Shown: piece after piece, positions 16,855 through 25,224 of the stretch
How positions within the stretch are numbered: position 1 is the first letter of the stretch
How the letters are laid out: every line of letters begins with the position of its first letter
Origin: JAVDCA01 sp035764045
GTDB taxonomy: Bacteria; Pseudomonadota; Alphaproteobacteria; Rhizobiales; Xanthobacteraceae
Reading direction: 5' to 3'
Length of the DNA: 54,850 nt
NCBI GenBank assembly: GCA_035764045.1
Contig: DASTZX010000290.1
Span: 1-54,850, forward strand
Notes under the pieces: generated by a model
Databases searched by the model: none
The model's input: the letters and a program-made list of their open reading frames with translations, nothing else
Told to the model about the DNA's origin: nothing
Program-made: the position numbers and the translations under genes

Positions 16855-17397
16855 ATGCCCGACGTGGAGACCCGGCCGGTGAAGCGAGGACCGACCAGCG
16901 CTGCGCTGCTCCTCGCCGCTCTGGCGGCGGCGCCGGCGAGCGCGCAGAACGTGATCGCGCAGGACGACTGGGAAGGCTTCGCCATGCGCGACCCCGGCAA
17001 CCGCTTCGATCGCTGCGCGCTCTATAACCGCAGCGTCGCGGCGCTCACCGCCTCGCCCTATGAGATGCTCGGCATCACGCGCGACGCCACCGGGCGGATC
17101 GGCCTCCTCATATTCTACACGCCGGGCACGTTGACGCGAGGCGCCACGAGCGTTGACATCCGGCTCGATGGGCGTGCGCCGGTCACCGTGCCGGGCGAGG
17201 TTCTTTCCGATTTCCACGCCGGTGTCTCCACACTCGACGGAGCGACAGTCTCCGCGTTGCGCGCTGCCAAGGAGCTCGAACTGCGGATCGAGGGTCATGC
17301 GATCCGCTTCGCGCTCAACAATATCGGCGCCGTGCTCGATCGACTCGACGCCTGCGTCAAGACTTACGGTCCGAAGAGCTCCGACCCGGCGCAGTGA
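16855..17397 (+). CDS. Exported protein of unknown function
   Basis: A 180-residue protein with a signal peptide: basic n-region, AALLLAALAAAPASA core and a likely ASA|Q cleavage near residue 30. The mature part has two Cys (in FDRCALYN and LDACVK) and a beta-rich middle (GRIGLLIFYTPGTL, SVDIRLDGRAPVTVPG). I do not recognise a named domain. It is divergent from pgsA and convergent with uvrC, whose stop is 17 bases away. It occupies a spot between two otherwise linked minus-strand genes. Confidence 0.75.
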   Translation: MPDVETRPVKRGPTSAALLLAALAAAPASAQNVIAQDDWEGFAMRDPGNRFDRCALYNRSVAALTASPYEMLGITRDATGRIGLLIFYTPGTLTRGATSVDIRLDGRAPVTVPGEVLSDFHAGVSTLDGATVSALRAAKELELRIEGHAIRFALNNIGAVLDRLDACVKTYGPKSSDPAQ

Positions 17398-17413
17398 CTC
17401 CCTCAGCGTTCCG

Positions 17414-19486
17414 TCAGCGCGCCGCGTCGTGGAAGAAATCATAGATGCGCTTCGCCGTCTCGGCATTGATGCCCGGCACCTGCGCGAGATCCGAGGCGGA
17501 CGCGCGCTCGATCTGCTTCAGCGTGCCGAAGTGGCGCAGCAGCGCGCGCTTGCGGGTCGGGCCGATGCCGGGGATCTCCTGCAGGCCGGCCTCGCGGATG
17601 TCGCGCTTGCGCCGCGCGCGGTGCGAGCCGACCGCGAAGCGATGCGCCTCGTCGCGAAGGCGCTGGACGAAATAGAGCACCGGATCGCGCGGCGGCAGCT
17701 TGAAGCTCTCCTTGCCGGGCATGTGAAACGTCTCGCGCCCGGCGTCGCGATCGGGACCCTTGGCGATCGCGACCAGCGGCACGTCCGTCACGCCGAGCGC
17801 CCCGAGTGTATCGCGCGCCGCCGCGAGCTGGCCCTCGCCGCCGTCGATCAGCACCAGATCGGGCCAAGGCTGCTCATTGTGCTGATCGTTCTGCTGTTCG
17901 GCATGCTCCTCAGGCACCGCGTCGGAGGCGATCGCCGCAACCGCCGGATCGACAACAAGCGGCACCGACGGCTCGGCGAGTCCGCTCACGCGCGGCGCTT
18001 CGGCCATGAGCCGCTTGAAGCGGCGGGTGAGCACCTCGCGCATCATGCCGTAGTCGTCGCCCGGCGCGAGATCCGTGGATCGGATGTTGAACTTGCGGTA
18101 CTGGTTCTTGCGGAAGCCTTCCGGACCGGCCACCACCATCGCGCCGACCGGGTTCGCGCCCTGGATATGGCTGTTGTCGTAGACCTCGATGCGGCGCGGC
18201 GCGCGCGGCAGCCCGAAGGCGCCGGCGAGCGCGGCGAGGAGGCGCTGCTGCGACGCGGTCTCGGCGAGCTTGCGGCCGAGCGCTTCGCGCGCATTCGCCA
18301 GCGCATGATCCACCAGGTCCTTCTTCTCGCCCCGCCGCGGCGCCGTCACCTCCACCTTGCGGCCGCTCTTGATGGTGAGCGCCTCGGCGAGGAGCGCGCG
18401 GTCGGGCACGTCCTGCGAGAGGAACACGCAGCGCGGTGGCGGCTTGTCGTCGTAGAACTGGGCGAGGAACGCGCCGAGCACCTCAGCGGCCTCGAGCGAG
18501 CGGTCGGCCTTGGGAAAATAGGCGCGGTTGCCCCAGTTCTGGCTGGTGCGGAAGAAGAACACCTCGATGCAGTTGAAGCCGCCATCCTGGTGCACCGCGA
18601 ACACGTCGGCCTCCTCGACCCCGCGCGGATTGATGCCCTGGTGCGACTGCACGGCGGCGAGCGAAGCCAGCCGGTCGCGCAGCACCGCGGCGCGCTCGAA
18701 GTCGAGCGTAGCGCTCGCCGCCTCCATCTCGTGCGCGAGCTGGTCTTTGATGGCGCCGCTGCGCCCGGACAGGAAGGCATTGGCCTCGCGCACCAGCTCG
18801 GCGTAGTCGAGATGCGAGATCTCGCCGGTGCATGGCGCCGAGCAGCGTTTGATCTGATGCAGCAGGCACGGCCGGGTGCGGCTTTCGTAGACCGCATCCG
18901 AGCAGGACCGGATCAGGAAGGCGCGCTCGAGCGCCGTGATGGTGCGGTTGACCGCATTCACCGCGGCGAACGGTCCGTAATAGTCGCCCTTGCGGTTGCG
19001 CGCGCCGCGATGCTTCAGGATCTGCGGCGCCACATGGTCGCCGGTGATCAGGATATAGGGGAACGACTTGTCGTCGCGCAGCAGCACGTTGAAGCGCGGC
19101 CGCAGGCGCTTGATCAGGTTGGCCTCGAGCAGCAGCGCCTCGGTCTCGGTCGTGGTCGAGACGAACTCGACCGCGGTCGTCGCCGCGACCATGCGGGCGA
19201 TGCGCGCCTCGAGCCCGGTCGGGCGCGCATAGGCGATGACCCGCTTCTTCAGGTTCTTCGCCTTGCCGACATAGAGCACTTCGCCGGCCGCGCCGATCAT
19301 GCGGTAGACGCCGGGCGAGGCCGGCGCGAGCTTGGCGTGACCGGCGATCACGGCACGGCCGGCCCCGAGCGAGCCCGGTGCGTGCGTGGCGAGGTCGATG
19401 TCCTCCGCAAGCTCGGGCAGCGTCTGGTCGTCCTCCTCCTCCGGGAGGTCGAGCTCGGGCTCGATGTTCTGCCTGCGGTCGTCCAT
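17414..19486 (-). CDS. uvrC: Excinuclease ABC subunit UvrC
   Basis: A 690-residue nucleotide-excision-repair nuclease. The GIY-YIG domain starts at PGVYRMIGAAGEVLYVGKA (about 57-75), with the Cys cluster region CLLHQIKRCSAPC. The UVR motif is near HEMEAASATLDFERAAVLRD. The RNase H-like domain contains EVYDNSHIQG and VLIDGGEGQL. Two C-terminal helix-hairpin-helix motifs follow (LQEIPGIGPTRKRALL and LAQVPGINAETAKRI). A Gln/His/Glu-rich insert of about 50 residues interrupts the RNase H part. A GTG at 19537 is an alternative start. Confidence 0.96.
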   Translation of the reverse strand: MDDRRQNIEPELDLPEEEDDQTLPELAEDIDLATHAPGSLGAGRAVIAGHAKLAPASPGVYRMIGAAGEVLYVGKAKNLKKRVIAYARPTGLEARIARMVAATTAVEFVSTTTETEALLLEANLIKRLRPRFNVLLRDDKSFPYILITGDHVAPQILKHRGARNRKGDYYGPFAAVNAVNRTITALERAFLIRSCSDAVYESRTRPCLLHQIKRCSAPCTGEISHLDYAELVREANAFLSGRSGAIKDQLAHEMEAASATLDFERAAVLRDRLASLAAVQSHQGINPRGVEEADVFAVHQDGGFNCIEVFFFRTSQNWGNRAYFPKADRSLEAAEVLGAFLAQFYDDKPPPRCVFLSQDVPDRALLAEALTIKSGRKVEVTAPRRGEKKDLVDHALANAREALGRKLAETASQQRLLAALAGAFGLPRAPRRIEVYDNSHIQGANPVGAMVVAGPEGFRKNQYRKFNIRSTDLAPGDDYGMMREVLTRRFKRLMAEAPRVSGLAEPSVPLVVDPAVAAIASDAVPEEHAEQQNDQHNEQPWPDLVLIDGGEGQLAAARDTLGALGVTDVPLVAIAKGPDRDAGRETFHMPGKESFKLPPRDPVLYFVQRLRDEAHRFAVGSHRARRKRDIREAGLQEIPGIGPTRKRALLRHFGTLKQIERASASDLAQVPGINAETAKRIYDFFHDAAR

Positions 19487-19570
19487 GACAAGAGAAGTCG
19501 TGCGCCCGCCACGCAAAGGCAAGCGGGAGTTTTTCACCGACGCATGATCTCGTCCGGAAGCCGGGACGCG

Positions 19571-19646
19571 CTAGTGTCCCGATTCCGAAGTTCGCAAATC
19601 GCTGCAGCTATCTCTGATGCGAACTTCGGAATCAAAGGGACACTAG
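19571..19646. repeat. CTAG-ended hairpin repeat, copy A
   Basis: A 76-base palindrome. Outer arms are CTAGTGTCCC (19571-19580) and GGGACACTAG (19637-19646). Inner arms are GATTCCGAAGTTCGCA (19581-19596) and its complement at 19618-19633, with a 3-base bulge (AAA). Copy B follows 13 bases later and a half copy lies at 15837. It lies between uvrC and the SDR gene and has no coding potential. Conserved ends and modular arms suggest a MITE-like element. Confidence 0.8.
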
Positions 19647-19659
19647 CAACTCCATGATT

Positions 19660-19736
19660 CTAGTGCCGCTTTTGAACCCGAAGTTCGCAAACGGACGCGC
19701 CGAAAAGTCGTGCGAACTTCGGGTTCGCGGCACTAG
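19660..19736. repeat. CTAG-ended hairpin repeat, copy B
   Basis: A 77-base palindrome in tandem with copy A. Outer arms are CTAGTGCCGC (19660-19669) and GCGGCACTAG (19727-19736). Inner arms are GAACCCGAAGTTCGCA (19674-19689) and its perfect complement (19711-19726), with a TTTT bulge on the left. The core CGAAGTTCGCA is shared with copy A. The flanking 6 bp of each arm differ but co-vary, so pairing is kept while the sequence has changed. Confidence 0.8.
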
Positions 19737-19803
19737 CCCTGATCCCGGGCTGGTGCCGCACGATCGTGTCGGGCAGCGGAGGCCCGCTTCTCGTCGTCAT
19801 GCG

Positions 19804-20580
19804 CTATTCCTCGATCTCGGCGGCGTCCGGTGTGCGCCAGGCGAGATGCTGTCCGCCGTCGACCGCGATCGTCACCCCCGTCACGCTGCGCGCCGTGGCG
19901 AGATAAAGCACCGCCTCGGCCACGTCCTGCGGGCTCGGGCCGCGGTCGAGCGGCAGCGTGCCCACCTGACGGGCGAAGGACTGGGCATCCTGGCGCGGGC
20001 TCGGCAGCGTCGGTCCCGGCGCCACCGCATTGACCCTGATGCGCGGCGCGAGCCCCTGGGCAAGCATCGTGGTAGCCGCGTAGAGCGCGCTTTTGGTCAG
20101 GCCATAGGACAGGAAGCGCGGGGTCGGCTTGTACACCCGCTGATCGACCAGGTTGACGATCGCTCCGTGCTCGCTCTCCGCCAACTGGGCCGCAAAGGCT
20201 TCGGCGAGGAAGATCGGGGCGCGCAGATTGACCGCGAAATGGCGGTCGAAGCGCGCGCGGTCGAGCCGGCCGATTTCGTCGGGCTGAAACTCGGCTGCGT
20301 TGTTGACGAGCAGCGTGAGAGGGCCGAGCGCCGCGGCCGCCTCCGGCACGAGCCGGGTCACGGCCGCATGATCGGCGAGGTCGGCGGTAAGCGCCACGGC
20401 GCGGCCTCCGGCAGCCGCGATCTCGCCGCACAGGCGGTCCGCCTCGGCGCGCGAGTGCCAGGTCTGCAGCGCGACCGCGTAGCCGCGCTCCACCAGCGCA
20501 AGCGCGATGGCGCGGCCAATCCGCTGGGCCCCGCCGGTCACCAGGGCGGCGCGAGGGGAGTCGGAGGAGGATTGAGGCAT
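19804..20580 (-). CDS. SDR family oxidoreductase (pteridine-reductase-like)
   Basis: A 258-residue short-chain dehydrogenase. The cofactor motif TGGAQRIGRAIA is at about 14-25, NNAAEF at about 90, and the catalytic YGLTK at about 163-167, followed by RVNAVAPGPTLPS. The segment LVDQRVYKPTPRFLSYGLTK resembles FolM/pteridine reductases, which reduce dihydro- or monapterins; this substrate is an inference. The start MPQSSSDSPR at 20580 is preferred over extensions to 20697. It is upstream of uvrC on the same strand, separated by the tandem hairpins. Confidence 0.88.
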   Translation of the reverse strand: MPQSSSDSPRAALVTGGAQRIGRAIALALVERGYAVALQTWHSRAEADRLCGEIAAAGGRAVALTADLADHAAVTRLVPEAAAALGPLTLLVNNAAEFQPDEIGRLDRARFDRHFAVNLRAPIFLAEAFAAQLAESEHGAIVNLVDQRVYKPTPRFLSYGLTKSALYAATTMLAQGLAPRIRVNAVAPGPTLPSPRQDAQSFARQVGTLPLDRGPSPQDVAEAVLYLATARSVTGVTIAVDGGQHLAWRTPDAAEIEE

Positions 20581-20946
20581 CCGGCCAGACAACGCCTCGA
20601 AGCGAACCCGCCGCGGCCGGAGGCGCAACGACCGCGGACCCGAACATAGTCCGGCCGTGCGTTTCGGCCAAACCCCGTCTTGCCCGGCTTCAACCAACTG
20701 TCACGCACCGGTATGGGTGCAAGGTCAGCCAAGTATTAACGTTAGGTTAATACGAACCGCACGCTTCTCGACTGGGAACTGTGAGAGGGGCGCGGCCAAA
20801 TTGCGGCATGATCTGGGCAAAACCCGTCCTGTATACCATTCGTCTACCATAGGAATTGTGAGCGATACGGTGTGTCTTTCCTGCACTAGCGCGGATTCAG
20901 GCAAACGAATACTTTCCGCGCCAGTGGTTACGAAGGAGGACGGGTA
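20581..20946. promoter_or_regulatory. 366-base divergent control region (SDR / outer-membrane protein)
   Basis: This region between the divergent SDR and outer-membrane-protein genes has no ORF I trust. It contains a perfect CtrA-like site (20736-20750), an A/T-rich stretch around 20830-20870 that may hold the promoter of the outer-membrane protein, and a strong RBS (AAGGAGGACGG) just before 20947. A leader of about 100 bases or more is likely for the plus-strand gene. Confidence 0.5.
20736..20750. promoter_or_regulatory. CtrA-like box TTAA-N7-TTAA
   Basis: TTAA at 20736-20739 and TTAA at 20747-20750 are spaced by exactly 7 bases, a full match to the CtrA consensus. It lies 197 bases before the outer-membrane-protein start and 156 bases before the SDR start on the other strand. 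It could control either gene. Confidence 0.55.
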
Positions 20947-21630
20947 ATGAAGCGTTTACTAGTCGCATGCGCCGGCGCACTGGCGCTTGCCGGAGCCGTG
21001 GGTTCGGCCAGCGCCGCTGACCTGTCGCGGCAGATGTACACCAAGGCGCCGCCGGCGCCGTATGTGGCGCCCTATTACAACTGGACCGGCTTCTATCTCG
21101 GCGTGAACGGCGGCGGTGGCTGGGGCACCTCGACGTGGGACAGCACCGGCAGCTTCGATACGTCGGGCGCCTTGGCCGGCGGCACCATCGGCTACAACTG
21201 GCAGTTCGGCACCTGGGTGCTTGGCCTCGAGGGCGACATCGACTGGGCCAACATCAAGGGCAGCACCACCAATGCGGGCTGCTTCCCGTCCGGCAGCTGC
21301 ACCAGCGAGAACACCTGGCTCGGCACCACGCGCGGCCGCCTCGGCTACGCGTTCGACCGCTGGATGCCCTACGTCACCGGCGGCGCGGCGTTCGGCAACG
21401 TCGATGCGAGCCATTCGGGCTTCACCGGAATGAGCAGCACGCAGGTCGGCTGGACCGCCGGCGGGGGCCTCGAGTTCGCGGTCATCAACAACCTGACCGC
21501 CAAGATCGAATATCTTCACTACGATCTCGGCAGCTTCACCTGCGGCCTGAACTGCGGCAACGGCGTCATCAACGACGAGGTGAGCTTCAAGGCCAACGTG
21601 GTGCGTGGCGGCTTGAACCTGCGGTTCTAG
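20947..21630 (+). CDS. Outer-membrane beta-barrel protein, Omp31/RopB-like porin family
   Basis: A 227-residue protein with a clear signal peptide (MKRLLVACAGALALAGAVGSASA|ADL). The mature N-terminus has a Pro/Ala/Tyr linker and then NWTGFYLGVNGGGGWG, the start of an 8-stranded barrel. Alternating hydrophobic strands continue (GTIGYNWQFGTWVLGLEGDI, TRGRLGYAFDRWMPYVTGG). It ends with the typical barrel Phe (RGGLNLRF). Two Cys pairs (CFPSGSC and CGLNC) are present in loops. A strong RBS and a strong downstream terminator suggest high expression. Confidence 0.93.
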   Translation: MKRLLVACAGALALAGAVGSASAADLSRQMYTKAPPAPYVAPYYNWTGFYLGVNGGGGWGTSTWDSTGSFDTSGALAGGTIGYNWQFGTWVLGLEGDIDWANIKGSTTNAGCFPSGSCTSENTWLGTTRGRLGYAFDRWMPYVTGGAAFGNVDASHSGFTGMSSTQVGWTAGGGLEFAVINNLTAKIEYLHYDLGSFTCGLNCGNGVINDEVSFKANVVRGGLNLRF

Positions 21631-21657
21631 AAAACCAGCGCGCTCTCCCAAATCGAT

Positions 21658-21692
21658 GAGGCCCCGGACCGCAAGGTCCGGGGCCTCTTCAT
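21658..21692 (+). terminator. Intrinsic terminator of the outer-membrane-protein gene
   Basis: GAGGCCCCGGACC (21658-21670) and GGTCCGGGGCCTC (21675-21687) form a perfect 13-bp stem with loop GCAA. T-rich sequence (TTCATTTTGATTTT) follows. It lies 28 bases after the stop codon. It also separates the convergent GST gene. Confidence 0.92.
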
Positions 21693-21733
21693 TTTGATTT
21701 TGGCTTTCGATTTGCCGCGATGCGCGGTCCGCG

Positions 21734-22336
21734 TCAGGCCGGCTTCGTCGCCGCATAGGCGGGCACGTCGGCGGCGAAGTCGTCGACGTATTGCGCCAGC
21801 CGCCGGTGGTCCTTGCGCCACGTGCCGTGGAAGCGGAAGTCCTGGTAGCCGAGCGCGCAGGCGAGCGCGATCTGTCCCACGTCGGGCATCGCATCGCGCC
21901 GCGGCGGCGACGCTTCCAGCGCGGCGAGCGCCCGCGCGACCTTTCCGGCCTGATGCTCGACCCACTTCGGCTCGTGCTTCGCCGCATCGCGCCAGCGGCC
22001 CTCGTACACCATGAGGATCGACGCATCCATGATTCCGTCCGCGAGCGCCTGGAGGCGCAGCGCCGCAAAGCGGGCCTTGGGCTCGCGCGGGATGATGCGG
22101 CCGCCGCCGGCGACGTGGTCGAGATACTCGAGGATCACGCGCGAATCGAACAGCGTCGGTCCGTCGTCGGGCACCAGCGCGGGAATCTTTCCGAGCGGAT
22201 TCTGCTGGCGCACCGTATCGGTCGGATCGACCGTATCGGCGGCCTCGATCGTGATCGCGCGGTCGAGACCGAGCAGGATCGCCGCCATGCGGACCTTGCG
22301 GGCGAAGGGCGACGCCGGAGAAGAACGCAGAATCAT
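21734..22336 (-). CDS. Glutathione S-transferase family protein
   Basis: A 200-residue GST. The thioredoxin-like N-domain begins MILRSSPASPFARKVRMAA with a Ser-Pro-x-Ser/Pro active-site region. It has the cis-Pro segment LGKIPALV near residue 50 and FDSRVILEYLD near 64. The helical C-domain (about 85-200) contains GQIALACALGYQDFR, a typical N-capping region. The substrate is unknown. The start was set at 22336 rather than 22351 because the fold starts there. Confidence 0.9.
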   Translation of the reverse strand: MILRSSPASPFARKVRMAAILLGLDRAITIEAADTVDPTDTVRQQNPLGKIPALVPDDGPTLFDSRVILEYLDHVAGGGRIIPREPKARFAALRLQALADGIMDASILMVYEGRWRDAAKHEPKWVEHQAGKVARALAALEASPPRRDAMPDVGQIALACALGYQDFRFHGTWRKDHRRLAQYVDDFAADVPAYAATKPA

Positions 22337-22434
22337 GTGAAGTCCTTGCAAAAGAAATACGAGAGCGCCGCCCGCAAATGCAGACGGCGCCGATCATCGT
22401 CGTTCGGACGAGGATCGCGTGTCGGCGAGAGTTC

Positions 22435-22485
22435 GTCGTCAGCCGGTGACGACGAGGTAGAGTCGTCAGCCGGTGACGACGAGGT
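22435..22485. repeat. 24-bp tandem duplication at the end of the cold-shock gene
   Basis: GTCGTCAGCCGGTGACGACG plus AGGT occurs at 22435-22458 and again at 22462-22485. The second copy encodes the last codons and stop of the cold-shock protein. The first copy lies just after the stop. The identity suggests a recent slippage duplication of the gene end. Confidence 0.85.
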
Positions 22486-22681
22486 TGACGGCCTTGGGGC
22501 CTTTGCCCTTCTTGTCCGGCTCCACGTCGAAGCTGATCCGCTGGCCCTCGTTGAGCGCTTTCAGGCCAGCGCGCTCCACCGCGGTGATGTGAACGAACAC
22601 GTCGCGACCGCCGTCATCCGGCTTGATGAAGCCATAGCCGCGTTCGCCATTGAAGAACTTGACCGTACCGGTCATTGCCAT
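22466..22681 (-). CDS. cspA: Cold-shock protein (CspA family)
   Basis: A 71-residue single cold-shock domain that binds single-stranded RNA and DNA. RNP1 is ERGYGFIKPD and RNP2 is DVFVHIT. It starts MAMTGTVKFFNGERG and ends NLVVTG. The RBS GGGGAGGAG lies about 9 bases upstream. The leader to the rlmJ stop is about 200 bases, room for the structured 5-prime UTR common in csp genes. Longer upstream frames to 22933 are not credible. Confidence 0.95.
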   Translation of the reverse strand: MAMTGTVKFFNGERGYGFIKPDDGGRDVFVHITAVERAGLKALNEGQRISFDVEPDKKGKGPKAVNLVVTG

Positions 22682-22880
22682 CGGGAAACTCCTCCCCGTG
22701 GTTGCTCCGCCATCGGCCCCCACGGCTCGACGGCTCGGCTGGACATTCACCGACGGGAAAAGCTTCGGCCACTTTAAACTCGGCCTCGGACATACCGCCG
22801 CCTCCCGAAGGAGATCGAACGTCAAAGCCCCGCGTAATATTAGCATACAAGTCAGCACACCAAAAAGGCCCGACAGCGAA

Positions 22881-23732
22881 TTAAGCCTCGCCCGCAAGCC
22901 AATCGACCTTGACCCGGCCGGCGGCCGGCCCACCCAGCACGGACCCGAGCACCGGCAGGAGGCGACCGAGCTCCGCGGCGAGCCGCCAGGGCGGGTTGAT
23001 GACGACCAGGCCAGTCCCGGTCAGGCGGGATGCCTCGCCCGCGGCGGGCCATTCGAGCTCGGCGCGCAGGACCTTGCGCAGGGGACTGCGCCGGAGCGAG
23101 CCCGCCAGCAGGTCGGGGCCGCCACGGTCCTTGATCGGGTACCAGAGCACGAACACGCCGGTCGACCATTTGCGATGGGCGGCGGCCAGCGCGCCGGAAA
23201 GGCGCGCGAACTCCTGCTTGTCCTCATAGGGCGGATCGATCAGCACGACCCCTCGCCGCTCCTTGGGCGGCACGTAGGCTTTCAGCGCCACCCAGCCGTC
23301 GATGGCGACGACCCGGGCGCGGTCGTCGTGGCGCAGGTTGGCGGCGAGCGCCGCGGCGGCCCGCGGCTCGAGCTCGCTGCCGACCAGGCGGTCCTGCGGC
23401 CGCATCAGGCTGAGCGCAAGCAGCGGCGACCCCGGGTAGCGGCGCAGCGCGCCCCCGCGATTGACCGCCGTGACGGCGGCGAGATACGGCGCGAGCAGCG
23501 GCTCAACCTCGGCCGGAAGCGTCGCTGCGCGGAGCCGGCCGATGCCCTCCCGCCACTCCCCGGTGCGGCTCGCCGCCTCCGACGTGAGGTCGTAGAGCCC
23601 GGCCCCGGCGTGGGTATCGATGACCCGAAAGGCCTGCGCCTTCTCGCCGAGATGCGCGAGGATGCGCGCCAGCACCGCATGCTTGACCACATCGGCGAAA
23701 TTGCCGGCATGGAAGGCGTGACGATAGTTCAT
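22881..23732 (-). CDS. rlmJ: 23S rRNA (adenine-2030-N6)-methyltransferase RlmJ
   Basis: A 283-residue methyltransferase starting MNYRHAFHAGNFADVVKHAVL, the hallmark RlmJ N-terminus. SAM-binding sequence is DTHAGAGLYDL near 39-49. The N6-adenine catalytic motif DPPYED is near 165-170, and PGSPLLALSLMRPQDRL is conserved. It methylates A2030 of 23S rRNA in E. coli. It is transcribed toward the csp gene but is probably a separate unit. Confidence 0.95.
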   Translation of the reverse strand: MNYRHAFHAGNFADVVKHAVLARILAHLGEKAQAFRVIDTHAGAGLYDLTSEAASRTGEWREGIGRLRAATLPAEVEPLLAPYLAAVTAVNRGGALRRYPGSPLLALSLMRPQDRLVGSELEPRAAAALAANLRHDDRARVVAIDGWVALKAYVPPKERRGVVLIDPPYEDKQEFARLSGALAAAHRKWSTGVFVLWYPIKDRGGPDLLAGSLRRSPLRKVLRAELEWPAAGEASRLTGTGLVVINPPWRLAAELGRLLPVLGSVLGGPAAGRVKVDWLAGEA

Positions 23733-23860
23733 GATGCCTCCCTACCCCCGCTCCGTCTCCCGTGGAAGCGGGAGACGGAGACGGGGTGCGCCGGGGGAGG
23801 CGCGGGAGCGGGATGACCTTACGTCGACGCGTCATCCCGCTCGGGGACGAGCATCCGCGA

Positions 23861-24577
23861 TCATGCTCCGCCGCGGATACGCATACGCGGCATCACCACC
23901 TGCTCCCGCTTGCAGGCCCGCTGGTCGACCTCGGCGCAGGATTGGAATTGCAGATCCTTGCTGAGGCAGATGCGGACCGCATTGAGGCGCTTGGCGTCGC
24001 AGCCGACCGCAATCGCATCGTGCGGCAGGCCTGGATTGGCGGCTACGAACGCGTCCTCGACCTCGGTCGGCGAGACCGTCTTGCCCTCCGCCAGACCGAG
24101 ATAGGCCGGCGGGACCTTGACGATCGCACGCGCCTTGCGGACGGTTTCGAAATACGCCCGGGCGGAGAGGCCCGAGCACGTGCCGTGGCGATCCCATTCA
24201 CGGAAGATCAGCCGCGGGCTCGGCATCAGATCGAGCATCGAGGCGACCACGTCGCGGTCGAGACGGGGCGCCGGGTTCTGGCAGAATTCCGGAAACCCCT
24301 TGTCGTATTGCGGCCATAAGCCGTGCACCACGAATGCGAACGGACGATCCCCGCATTCGGGCTGGCGCGCAACGCTGGCAGGTGAGCGCTCGCTCACATA
24401 ATCGCAGAACGACGGCGACCACGAGAGCGAGAGAACGTAGAAGTCGAACTGGCCCGGCTCGTTCTGCCGCCGGTCCTGGGCGGTGCTGGATTGTACGCTC
24501 AGTCCACTGATTGCAATCAGAAGCGCGGCGAGGGCCGCGATACGCTTGAAGGCGATAAGCTTGATGGTCCTTGTCAT
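23861..24577 (-). CDS. Secreted ribonuclease T2 family protein
   Basis: A 238-residue protein with a signal peptide (basic start, LAALLIAISGLSVQSSTAQ). Both catalytic segments are intact: CAS1 FVVHGLWPQ (His about 85) and CAS2 REWDRHGTC (His about 131). Several Cys suitable for disulfides are present (CDY, ECGD, EFCQ, GTC, VGCD, RICL, SCAEV, RACK). It should act in the periplasm or outside the cell, degrading RNA nonspecifically, possibly for nutrient scavenging. The gene stands alone. Confidence 0.94.
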   Translation of the reverse strand: MTRTIKLIAFKRIAALAALLIAISGLSVQSSTAQDRRQNEPGQFDFYVLSLSWSPSFCDYVSERSPASVARQPECGDRPFAFVVHGLWPQYDKGFPEFCQNPAPRLDRDVVASMLDLMPSPRLIFREWDRHGTCSGLSARAYFETVRKARAIVKVPPAYLGLAEGKTVSPTEVEDAFVAANPGLPHDAIAVGCDAKRLNAVRICLSKDLQFQSCAEVDQRACKREQVVMPRMRIRGGA

Positions 24578-24682
24578 GGTCAGATCCCCTTACGCTACGG
24601 AAAGGACCCGACACCCATAGACCACGAGTTGGAACTTTGCAAGAACAAAATAGGAACAGATAGTGGACAACGATAGCTCAGC

Positions 24683-25135
24683 TCAGGGCCGCGCCATCTT
24701 GCACACCGGGTTGTAGGCCCAGTTGCGATCGAGCCCGACCACACACCACTCGATGCCCCAGCCGGCGCCGATGAAGCTCGCGTCCTCGATGATCGAGTAA
24801 TAGATCGCATGTCGGCTGCCGTCCGACACGACGACCCTGGCGGAGCAGAACCGGCGCGGGATGGTGGCGTCCGCCCACGGTCGGAGCGCGATCTCACGCA
24901 CGTTCTCGAACTGCACGATGCGCAGCTCGGAGTCCCAGTAGCGGTACTCCTTGGTGTGGAAATTGACCTGGATGCTGTTGAGCGGCCACGAATCCTCGCA
25001 CAGCGGCACCTTGGACGTGTAGCGCGGCCCCGACAGATAGAAATTCTTTTCGAAGAAGCCCGCGCTGCCCGCAGGCGAACTGGCGCCAGCCGCGATCATC
25101 CCGGCCAGCATGACGGCCCCTATCCGGCTTGCCAT
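24683..25135 (-). CDS. Small exported protein of unknown function
   Basis: A 150-residue protein with a signal peptide (MASRIGAVMLAGMIAAGASSPAGSA, cleavage near 25). The mature part includes GFFEKNFYLSGPRYTSKVPLCEDSWPL and a beta-rich body with three more Cys (RRFCSAR, EWCVVG, PVCKM), so two disulfides are possible. I recognise no domain. The frame extends to 25192 but the signal peptide fits the 25135 start. It follows rsmE on the same strand after 89 bases. Confidence 0.75.
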   Translation of the reverse strand: MASRIGAVMLAGMIAAGASSPAGSAGFFEKNFYLSGPRYTSKVPLCEDSWPLNSIQVNFHTKEYRYWDSELRIVQFENVREIALRPWADATIPRRFCSARVVVSDGSRHAIYYSIIEDASFIGAGWGIEWCVVGLDRNWAYNPVCKMARP

Positions 25136-25224
25136 TGCCCGATCCCCAAAAGCGATTGACCCGTCTGCTCGCGCGGACGGTGCCCCGCGCACCCCGTAAG
25201 GTCAAGCGAATACGCCGCGCCGCC

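Noticed and set aside
17153..19657. An 834-codon plus-strand frame opposite uvrC
   Set aside because: UvrC is complete on the other strand with all motifs; the plus frame is Arg/Ala/His-rich noise and runs into the hairpin repeats.
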